A stretch of 8,237 nucleotides of DNA, taken from NCBI GenBank assembly GCA_028293775.1, contig JAQGOD010000006.1, positions 1 through 8,237 of the forward strand. Reading direction: 5' to 3'. This document shows positions 1 through 4,981 of the stretch, one piece after another. Made by a program: the position numbers and the translations under genes. The DNA comes from Gammaproteobacteria bacterium (GTDB taxonomy: Bacteria > Pseudomonadota > Gammaproteobacteria > Steroidobacterales > Steroidobacteraceae). Under the pieces are notes generated by a model. That model saw only the letters and a program-made list of their open reading frames with translations, did not search any database and was not told the DNA's origin. The first letter of the stretch is position 1. Each line of letters begins with the position of its first letter.

Positions 1-128
1 GCGGCCGCGGAATACTGCCGATCGGTTCTGTGGGCAAAACCATTGGTCACCATGCGCTTGCCATTTTTATTGTGCAAATGATACGCGAAGCGCCGGACTT
101 TCGGGGGCGGGGTTGCTCCGCCATGCCG
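1..128. other. Left-edge stretch with no supported gene
   Basis: This piece lies downstream of the stop codon of the minus-strand small gene. Short frames are open to the window edge on both strands, for example a plus-strand frame that stops near position 81, but they are too short to judge and match nothing I recognise. I see no hairpin followed by a T-run that could end transcription of the small gene, so its terminator is not identified. The first eight bases spell a NotI site, but the same octamer occurs several more times in the window, inside the gamma-glutamyltransferase-like gene, so it is not evidence of a cloning junction. Confidence 0.3.
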
Positions 129-527
129 CTACTGGATCGAGTTCTGACTGCGCCTGTCCGTTCGCGGCGAGCGTCGTTCACCGCCCTTCGGCGGCGGCGA
201 GGAGACAAGGACGCTGGCTTCGCGCCGGTCCTGTACGCGCCGGTCTTCATGATGCCGATAGCGGCACGTACACTCAGCCGTGTTGCAGCCCTGCACGGGC
301 AGATGCGGTGCTTGAGTCGAGAGCCAGCGCCGACCGTGCAGTTGACCCACGGCGGCGCACGCCGGACGGCCGCGCGCAATCGACACCGCATGCCAAGCAC
401 ACTTCTTCACCGGGTTGCTCGCACCCGGGACACGCGCGCCCGGCTTGATTTTTTCCGCGACCAGCGGCACGGGCCTGGCCAATTTGATGACCAGGAAAGG
501 CCTGATGAAAGAAAATGGCTTTAGCAT
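129..527 (-). CDS. Small Cys/His-rich conserved protein of unknown function (132 aa)
   Basis: The function is unknown. The middle and end of the protein follow a pattern I recognise from small uncharacterised proteins of gammaproteobacteria: a WHAVSI segment (about residues 45-50), an ACAA segment (56-59), an LPVQGC segment (76-81), then C-x4-C-x-C followed by RYRHHEDRR (89-97), and a basic tail with ERR and DRR. Cysteines stand at 43, 57, 81, 86 and 88 and histidines at 46, 92 and 93, which could bind a metal; that is inference. There is no signal peptide or clear membrane helix. The ATG at 527 is preceded by AAGGA eight bases upstream, and no other ATG lies in frame. The first 40 or so residues look less conserved, so a later non-ATG start is possible. 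It stands alone and is not part of the efflux operon. The plus-strand frames over the same bases are antisense shadows. The family call comes from memory of the pattern and not from a search. Confidence 0.72.
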   Translation of the reverse strand: MLKPFSFIRPFLVIKLARPVPLVAEKIKPGARVPGASNPVKKCAWHAVSIARGRPACAAVGQLHGRRWLSTQAPHLPVQGCNTAECTCRYRHHEDRRVQDRREASVLVSSPPPKGGERRSPRTDRRSQNSIQ

Positions 528-533
528 AAGTGA

Positions 534-540
534 CTTCCTT
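534..540 (-). promoter_or_regulatory. Ribosome binding site of the small Cys/His gene
   Basis: On the minus strand AAGGAAG ends six bases before the ATG at 527, and its AAGGA core lies eight bases before it. It is the best Shine-Dalgarno match near this gene and it fixes both the coding strand and the start codon. Confidence 0.6.
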
Positions 541-548
541 TGGGTTGC

Positions 549-566
549 CTTGCTCGCAAGCGCTTG
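549..566 (-). repeat. Overlapping palindromes in the predicted leader of the small gene
   Basis: CAAGCGCTTG (557-566) is a perfect 10-bp palindrome. It overlaps a second inverted repeat, CTTGC-TC-GCAAG (549-560 as read on the plus strand), with 5-bp arms. The two share the bases at 557-560, so as RNA they could not both fold at once. They lie just after the predicted transcription start and upstream of the ribosome binding site, which fits either an operator or a leader hairpin. The sequence shows only the symmetry; a regulatory role is inference. Confidence 0.35.
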
Positions 567-575
567 TCGGAAATG

Positions 576-604
576 ATCCTACGCCGCCGTAAAAGTGTGA
601 TCAA
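576..604 (-). promoter_or_regulatory. Possible sigma-70 promoter for the small Cys/His gene
   Basis: On the minus strand TTGATC (604-599) and TAGGAT (581-576) are separated by exactly 17 bases, and each matches the consensus at four of six positions. The predicted start, near 569, would give a leader of about 42 bases before the ATG at 527. A perfect TTGACA at 659-654 lies further upstream, but nothing resembling a -10 box sits 16-18 bases after it. The match is moderate, and promoters of this strength occur by chance. Confidence 0.35.
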
Positions 605-618
605 TTGAGCAGAAATTT

Positions 619-638
619 CTGTCGGGGGGTAGCGACAG
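619..638. repeat. Inverted repeat CTGTCG-N8-CGACAG
   Basis: A perfect 6-bp inverted repeat with an 8-base G-rich spacer (plus strand) lies in the gene-free stretch upstream of the small Cys/His gene and its possible promoter. No T-run follows on either strand, so it is not a standard terminator. It could be a protein-binding site or chance. Confidence 0.3.
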
Positions 639-697
639 TGGGCGTTGAGAATCTGTCAATGCGCGATTTGCGCGCGACATAATACTCACACGCCGCG

Positions 698-720
698 TTG
701 ATTTGCCTTTAGGCGATCAA
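698..720. repeat. Imperfect inverted repeat at the end of the 75-codon frame
   Basis: TTGAT (698-702) pairs with ATCAA (716-720), and GCCT (705-708) with AGGC (711-714), separated by a TT/G mismatch and closed by a very tight two-base loop. The structure straddles the stop codon (717-719) of the minus-strand 75-codon frame. It has no following T-run on either strand, so it is at best an atypical terminator or the end of a structured element. Confidence 0.35.
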
Positions 721-944
721 ACCTCGTCTTGCGCTAAATTCGAGCGTCCTGCGCCAGCTTCAAGCCGGTACGACCAAGGCCCATTCGCTCGCCGGTTCAA
801 ATCGCGGCTAAATCTGACCAGCCCCGAGGTACTCGGTGTGGATCCGGTGCAATCCACATTCAAGGTTGCATGTTCCACCAGCGCTCCGACGAGCAGGAGG
901 AGGCTCAAGTAGCGGGCCTGAAACAGCGTGGTAGTGCGTTCCAT
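717..944 (-). CDS. Doubtful 75-aa open frame, possibly leaderless
   Basis: The predicted product begins MERTTTLFQARY, has a short hydrophobic stretch (about residues 13-23) and then a polar tail with no motif I can assign. The hydrophobic part is short for a membrane helix and no good signal-peptidase site follows. There is no Shine-Dalgarno sequence before the ATG. A perfect TATAAT (958-953) ends only eight bases before it, so a transcript started there would begin at or next to the ATG and be leaderless. No convincing -35 box accompanies it. The plus strand is open across the same bases and the region is full of short inverted repeats, which argues for non-coding or repeat DNA. I list it so that it is not lost; it is more likely not a protein gene. 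Confidence 0.18.
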   Translation of the reverse strand: MERTTTLFQARYLSLLLLVGALVEHATLNVDCTGSTPSTSGLVRFSRDLNRRANGPWSYRLEAGAGRSNLAQDEV

Positions 945-952
945 AGGCCAAA

Positions 953-958
953 ATTATA
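953..958 (-). promoter_or_regulatory. Perfect TATAAT -10 box facing the 698-946 block
   Basis: The minus strand reads TATAAT here, with the predicted transcription start near 946. The hexamer 17 bases upstream (CCGGTT) is a poor -35, and there is no TGn extension. The palindromes AACCGGTT (976-983) and GTTAATAAC (981-989) lie where a -35 box or operator would be. A consensus -10 is uncommon in this GC-rich DNA, but it is incomplete as promoter evidence. Confidence 0.3.
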
Positions 959-1020
959 GGCTCGAGGAACGGCAAAACCGGTTAATAACGTATCAAGAAA
1001 TGGGTGCCCGACTTTAAGCG

Positions 1021-1800
1021 TCAGAGCAGCGTCAACCACTCCAGAATTTTCCGCTGCACCGTGTCGCGTTGCTCAATTTGAGGAAAGTGCCCCGCTTCAG
1101 CAATCGTTTCGAAACGCGCATCGGGAATGCTCTTGGCGTAAATGCGGCCGTATTCAACATCCACGAACAGATCCGCCTCGCCCCACAGCACCAGGGTGGG
1201 CACCGCGATCGCGGCGAGTCGCGCGCGTAGGCTCGGATCGACCATGAATGGTATGCCCGCATACTTTTTCAAAGCGGCATAGTTTGACGCCGTCACGCCC
1301 GGGGCCGCGGGACCGCCCGGCGTAATCGAGAATTTGCCCGGATTAAAAAAGGCGCGCGCCGCGCGTTCCTGAGGCGTGAGCTCGGCGGGATTCACCATCG
1401 TCCAACCTGGGATGCCGGGGTCGATCCCGACTGCGTTCAACAGCACGATGGCGGTGATCCGCGGCGATGCGCGCAGCGCCATCTCGCACGCTGTCCAGCC
1501 GCCGATCGAATTGCCGACAACGACGACATCGTGAAGATCCAGCCGTTCGAGCAATGCCTGATACAGGAGGACGAGATCGCCGACACTGGCGCACCACTCG
1601 GGACGACGAGTACCTGCAAATCCGGGATGAGTCGGGAAGATCACGCGGCCCGCGCTTGACAGCGAAGCGGCAAAAGCCGCCATTGACTCCGGTCCGCCGC
1701 CGCCATGGAGCACGAGAAACGGGCGGCCTTGGCCCTGATCGGAAATGCGCTGCGCAAGCTCTTGCGCGAAAAGATCGATGGCCGGTGGCGCAAGATTCAT
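1021..1800 (-). CDS. Alpha/beta hydrolase fold protein
   Basis: This is a 259-residue soluble alpha/beta hydrolase of typical length. Strand beta-3 leads into the oxyanion segment HGGGGP (32-37). The nucleophile elbow is GNSIGG with Ser98; the likely acid is Asp210 in WGEADLF (Asp214 is the alternative), and the base is His238 in EAGHFP. The elbow and the order of residues resemble meta-cleavage-product (C-C) hydrolases and related esterases, but many alpha/beta hydrolases share them, so ester, lactone, thioester or C-C substrates are all possible. A cap domain probably spans about residues 125-190, rich in Pro, Gly and Ala. No signal peptide is seen, so it should be cytoplasmic. The ATG at 1800 has an AGGAG six bases upstream that overlaps the stop codon of the preceding gene, so translation is coupled to the gamma-glutamyltransferase-like enzyme. 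It is the last gene of the operon. Fold and triad are confident; the substrate is not known. Confidence 0.92.
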   Translation of the reverse strand: MNLAPPAIDLFAQELAQRISDQGQGRPFLVLHGGGGPESMAAFAASLSSAGRVIFPTHPGFAGTRRPEWCASVGDLVLLYQALLERLDLHDVVVVGNSIGGWTACEMALRASPRITAIVLLNAVGIDPGIPGWTMVNPAELTPQERAARAFFNPGKFSITPGGPAAPGVTASNYAALKKYAGIPFMVDPSLRARLAAIAVPTLVLWGEADLFVDVEYGRIYAKSIPDARFETIAEAGHFPQIEQRDTVQRKILEWLTLL

Positions 1801-1806
1801 GTGACG

Positions 1807-1811
1807 CTCCT
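1807..1811 (-). promoter_or_regulatory. Ribosome binding site overlapping the upstream stop codon
   Basis: AGGAG on the minus strand shares bases with the TAG stop (1812-1810) of the gamma-glutamyltransferase-like gene and lies six bases before the ATG of the alpha/beta hydrolase. Ribosomes ending the first gene would expose or reuse this site, so the two hydrolases are probably made together. Confidence 0.7.
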
Positions 1812-3423
1812 AAATTCCTGCCGCTTGGCCGTCGCGCCGCGGATCACTCGCCGCCACGTATCCTTCCACGGCCGGATCTCCCAAGCGCCAGATGAACTGC
1901 CCCGCGCCGAAGTCCTGATAGCCATCTGGAATCATCTCGATTTGATGTCCATAGGCCAACAGCCCGCGCGTGGTAGCGCTCGGCATCGCCGTTTCGACGT
2001 TGATCGAGAGGCCTTGATTGAATCGCCATCGCGGCGCATCGCATGCGGCTTGCGGCTGCTGACGATGAACCAGCATGCGCACCAGTGTTTGCACATGTCC
2101 TTGCGGCTGCATGTTGCCGCCCATCACTCCGAAGCTCATTTGCGGCAATCCGTTTCGGGTGAGGAAGCCGGGAATGATGGTGTGAAACGGCCGCTTTCGC
2201 GGCGCGACGCAGTTCGGACTCGCTGGGTCGAGCGAGAAAGCGTGACCTCGATTCTGCAGGGACAGCCCCCACTCTGGAACCACTATCCCTGAGCCGAATC
2301 CCATGTAGTTGCTTTGAATGAAGCTCACCATCATGCCGCGTTCGTCCGCCGCGGTCAGATAGATGGTGCCGCCTTTTTCCAAATGGCCTTCGCCGAAGAC
2401 TTGCGCGCGTTTGGGATCGATGAGCATGGCGCGCCTTTTTAGATGCGCGGGATCGAGCATTTGCTCCACCGAGAGGCGCATGGCACTCGGATCGGCCACA
2501 TGCGCGTACGTGTCCGCGAACCCCAGCTTCATCGCTTCGATCTGCAAATGCTGGCTTGCCGCGCTATCCACCGGATGAGCCGCAACGTCCAGATGTTGCA
2601 GGATACCGAGCGCAATGAGTGCGGCAATGCCCTGGCCGTTCGGCGGAATTTGATGCAGGCGATGGCCATAGGCCTCGATGCCGATGGGTTGCACCCACTC
2701 GGGCGAGAACGCTTCGAAGTCGGACGCGCGCATCGCCCCTCCGTATCGTGCCGCGTGCGCTGCCGCTGCCGCCGCAATCTCGCCGCCATAGAAAGCCGCG
2801 CCGTGCGTGAGGGCAATGGCCCGCAGGGCACGGGCGGCCGCGGGAAATACAAACCGCTCGCCGACGCGAGGCGCGCGGCCGTTGGGCAGGAAAGTCTCGG
2901 CGAAGCCCGGGATTGCTTGTAAATCCGCGACAGCGGCCGCCCACTTTTGGTGAACCACGACCGGAACCGCGTAGCCGCGGTCGGCGATCTCGATCGCCGG
3001 AGCCAGAAGATCAGCAAACGGCAACTTGCCGAAACGCTTGGAAAGATGGACCCAGGCAGCGACGGCCCCGGGGACCGTCACCGAGTCCCATCCACGCATG
3101 GGCGGCTGCCGTGCGCCATCGCCATATTTTTTCCGAAAATATTCCACGGTCCAAGCTGCGGGCGAGGGTCCCGACCCATTGAGGCCGTGCAGCTGCTTGC
3201 CATCCCATAGAATGCAAAACGCGTCGGCACCCAAGCCGTTACTGCAGGGCTCCACGATGGCCATCGCGGCCGCCGCGCCGATGGCGGCGTCCACCGCATT
3301 ACCCCCGCGTTGCAACAACGAGAGGCCCACTTGTGCGGCCAGCGGATGAGAAGTGGACACGATGTTGCGCGCGAATACCGGCAATCGAATGGACGGATAG
3401 CCGGCGTTCCAATCGAAGTTCAT
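1810..3423 (-). CDS. Gamma-glutamyltransferase family Ntn hydrolase (YwrD/HpxW-like)
   Basis: This 537-residue protein belongs to the gamma-glutamyltransferase superfamily, whose members cleave themselves so that a threonine becomes the N-terminal nucleophile. The start VSTSHPLAAQVGLSLLQRGGNAVDAA (22-47) is the usual family opening. Autocleavage is expected before Thr353 in EKGGTIYL, giving subunits of 352 and 185 residues. After it come GFGSGIVVP (375-383), LQNRGHAFSLDP (389-400), RPFHTIIPGF (411-420) and GVMGGNMQPQGH (432-443), features of the YwrD/oxamate-amidohydrolase branch and not of classical GGT. The FRETAP segment, whose Arg holds the glutamyl carboxylate in classical GGT, is replaced by LNGSGPSPAAW (81-91). 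No signal peptide is seen, whereas classical bacterial GGTs are exported. The substrate is therefore probably a different amide, handled in the cytoplasm. The ATG at 3423 has a GAGG site overlapping the EmrB stop. Family is confident; the reaction is not known. Confidence 0.92.
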   Translation of the reverse strand: MNFDWNAGYPSIRLPVFARNIVSTSHPLAAQVGLSLLQRGGNAVDAAIGAAAAMAIVEPCSNGLGADAFCILWDGKQLHGLNGSGPSPAAWTVEYFRKKYGDGARQPPMRGWDSVTVPGAVAAWVHLSKRFGKLPFADLLAPAIEIADRGYAVPVVVHQKWAAAVADLQAIPGFAETFLPNGRAPRVGERFVFPAAARALRAIALTHGAAFYGGEIAAAAAAHAARYGGAMRASDFEAFSPEWVQPIGIEAYGHRLHQIPPNGQGIAALIALGILQHLDVAAHPVDSAASQHLQIEAMKLGFADTYAHVADPSAMRLSVEQMLDPAHLKRRAMLIDPKRAQVFGEGHLEKGGTIYLTAADERGMMVSFIQSNYMGFGSGIVVPEWGLSLQNRGHAFSLDPASPNCVAPRKRPFHTIIPGFLTRNGLPQMSFGVMGGNMQPQGHVQTLVRMLVHRQQPQAACDAPRWRFNQGLSINVETAMPSATTRGLLAYGHQIEMIPDGYQDFGAGQFIWRLGDPAVEGYVAASDPRRDGQAAGI

Positions 3424-3431
3424 GTGCTGCG

Positions 3432-3435
3432 CCTC
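3432..3435 (-). promoter_or_regulatory. Ribosome binding site overlapping the EmrB stop codon
   Basis: The minus strand reads TGAGG, in which the TGA stop of the EmrB-like gene (3436-3434) runs into GAGG, eight bases before the ATG of the gamma-glutamyltransferase-like gene. This ties the first hydrolase to the pump genes at the level of translation. Confidence 0.6.
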
Positions 3436-4981
3436 ATTCGGCGGCCACCGGGGCGGCTGCGCCGCTGGCGGGTCGCCGTACCAAGAAACACAAGGGGATC
3501 AACAGTACGCTGATCCATGCCGAAGCGTAGAACAAGTCCAGCGACGACAGGAGATAACTCTGGCCGATGAGGGTTTGGGTGATGGCGCCCGCCGCTCCCT
3601 GATCGGTCATGCCCAATTGATGCATATGCGTCAGCGCTTCTTGGTACGCGGGCGTGTACTGCGTCACGACATCGGCGAGCTGCGACTGATGCAGCGCTTC
3701 GCGCCGATCCCAGAATGTGGTGATGAGCGAGGTAGCAAAACCGGCGGCGGTGATGCGCAAAAAATTCGACAGCCCCGACGCGGCGGGTACCTTTTGCGCC
3801 GGCAGGCCATCGAAGGCGACTGCGAGCATGGAGACGAAGAAGATTCCCATGGCCAGACCCTGCACCAGTTGCGGCGCGACGAACACAAAATAGCTCGAGT
3901 CGGCAGTGAGCAGCGCACGCATAAAATAGGACGCCGCGAACAGCGCGAAAGAGCTGGCAGCGAGCACGCGCGGATCGAAGCGGCGCATCAATTGGCCCAT
4001 CATCAGCGAGGTCAGGATGGCGGTAATGCCGCTGGGAGCGGACACGAGACCCGCCCATGTGGCGGTATACCCTAAATTGCTCTGCAGCCACAACGGCATC
4101 AACACGATGTTGCCGAAAAACACGGCGTAGGCTAAACACATGGCTAGCGTGCCGATGGCGAAGCTGCGCGACTTGAACAAGCTCAAATCCACGATGGGAT
4201 GCTTTTCCGTCAGCTCCCAGATGAGCCACGCCACGAAGCCGACGACGGTGACGATGAGCAGTGCGACGATCGGCGCAGAGTTGAACCAGTCGAGGTCCTT
4301 GCCCTTGTCGAGCATGATCTGCAAGGCACCCACCCAGATGAACAGCAGCGCGAGGCCGACTCGGTCGATGGGTATTTTCTTCGTCGGGGTTTCCTGAGAC
4401 TTCAAATTGGTCCAGCACATCCAGGCGCAGAACACACCGACGGGCACGTTGATGAGAAAAATCCACGGCCAGACATAGTTATCCGAAATGTAGCCCCCGA
4501 GCAGCGGGCCGGCGATGGGCGCCACCAACGTGGTGATCGACCAGATGGTCAAGGCCGTGGTGCGTTTGCTGGGGCCGAACACATTGATGAGCAGCGCCTG
4601 ACTGCCCGGGATCATGGGCCCGGATACGGCTCCCTGCAGGACCCGGAAAGCAATCAGCGAGGGCAGGCTCCACGCGAGCCCGCACAGCAGAGACGCGATG
4701 GTAAAGAGCGCCACCGAGAAGACGAAGGTGCGCACCACGCCGAACCGCTGCATGAGCCAGCCGGTCAAGGGCACGGACACCCCATTCGCGACCGCGAACG
4801 AAGTTATCACCCAGGTGCCTTGATCCGTGCTGACGCCTAGGTTGCCCGCGATGGTTGGGATGGACACATTCGCGATGGAAGTGTCGAGTACCTGCATAAA
4901 GGTACCCAACGCCAGGGCCACCGCCGTTATGGCTTTGCGCCCGCCAAGCAGCGCCGGCGCGGCGGCGGCATCCGCGCTCAC
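3434..4981 (-). CDS. emrB: EmrB-type DHA2 family MFS multidrug exporter
   Basis: This 515-residue inner-membrane protein is a proton-driven exporter of the DHA2 group (14 transmembrane helices), of usual EmrB length (about 510). Helix 1 carries VLDTSIANVSIPTIAGNL (31-48), with the conserved Asp33. Motif A reads GWLMQRFGVVRT (74-85), Arg113 opens the motif-B segment RVLQGAVSGPMIPG, and the antiporter motif C is APIAGPLLGGYI (154-165), followed by WPWIFLINVPVG (171-182), a hallmark of DHA2 pumps. A large loop near the C-terminus (about residues 425-465) precedes the last helix, as in EmrB. The start is a GTG whose bases overlap the EmrA stop (GTGA) with no good Shine-Dalgarno site, so translation must be coupled to EmrA. 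With the adapter and the outer-membrane protein it makes a pump that spans the envelope. Typical substrates of the family are hydrophobic uncouplers, antibiotics and fatty acids; the substrate here is unknown. Confidence 0.95.
   Translation of the reverse strand: MSADAAAAPALLGGRKAITAVALALGTFMQVLDTSIANVSIPTIAGNLGVSTDQGTWVITSFAVANGVSVPLTGWLMQRFGVVRTFVFSVALFTIASLLCGLAWSLPSLIAFRVLQGAVSGPMIPGSQALLINVFGPSKRTTALTIWSITTLVAPIAGPLLGGYISDNYVWPWIFLINVPVGVFCAWMCWTNLKSQETPTKKIPIDRVGLALLFIWVGALQIMLDKGKDLDWFNSAPIVALLIVTVVGFVAWLIWELTEKHPIVDLSLFKSRSFAIGTLAMCLAYAVFFGNIVLMPLWLQSNLGYTATWAGLVSAPSGITAILTSLMMGQLMRRFDPRVLAASSFALFAASYFMRALLTADSSYFVFVAPQLVQGLAMGIFFVSMLAVAFDGLPAQKVPAASGLSNFLRITAAGFATSLITTFWDRREALHQSQLADVVTQYTPAYQEALTHMHQLGMTDQGAAGAITQTLIGQSYLLSSLDLFYASAWISVLLIPLCFLVRRPASGAAAPVAAE

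Larger units (their letters stand above)
528..1020. other. Gene-poor intergenic stretch between the small gene and the operon end
   Basis: This stretch is visibly less GC-rich than the genes around it. It holds a possible promoter for the small Cys/His gene (576-604), the inverted repeats at 549-566 and 619-638, an inverted repeat at 698-720, a run of adjacent short hairpins between about 731 and 894, and a perfect TATAAT on the minus strand (958-953). No T-tailed hairpin follows the alpha/beta hydrolase stop at 1021, so the terminator of the operon is not visible. The only open frames of note are a weak 75-codon minus-strand frame (717-944) and a plus-strand frame over the same bases beginning with TTG at 703. 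Confidence 0.5.

Noticed and set aside
1..8. NotI site at the window edge as a sign of a cloned insert
   Set aside because: The same octamer occurs several more times inside the gamma-glutamyltransferase-like gene, so it is expected in this GC-rich DNA.
30..524. Long plus-strand open frame of 164 codons
   Set aside because: It is antisense to the small Cys/His gene. It starts with GTG without a ribosome binding site, and the product is arginine-rich without any recognisable motif, as expected for a shadow frame in GC-rich DNA.
791..808. GGTTCAAATC resembling a tRNA T-loop
   Set aside because: Only the loop fits. The flanking bases do not form the five-pair stem, and no acceptor, anticodon or D arm can be placed around it.
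703..912. 69-codon plus-strand frame beginning with TTG
   Set aside because: It has no ribosome binding site and no identified domain, and it overlaps the hairpin-rich block. It is kept only as part of the description of that block.
960..1020. Terminator for the six-gene operon
   Set aside because: Only short palindromes (AACCGGTT, GTTAATAAC) are present. There is no stable hairpin followed by a T-run on the minus strand.
1705..2292. 195-codon plus-strand frame opposite the two hydrolases
   Set aside because: It crosses the ends of two well-supported minus-strand genes, and its product has no recognisable motif.
3420..4466. 348-codon minus-strand frame inside the EmrB gene
   Set aside because: It lies in another frame of a well-supported membrane exporter, and its product is rich in Arg, His and Ala with no membrane helices. 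It is a shadow of the real gene.
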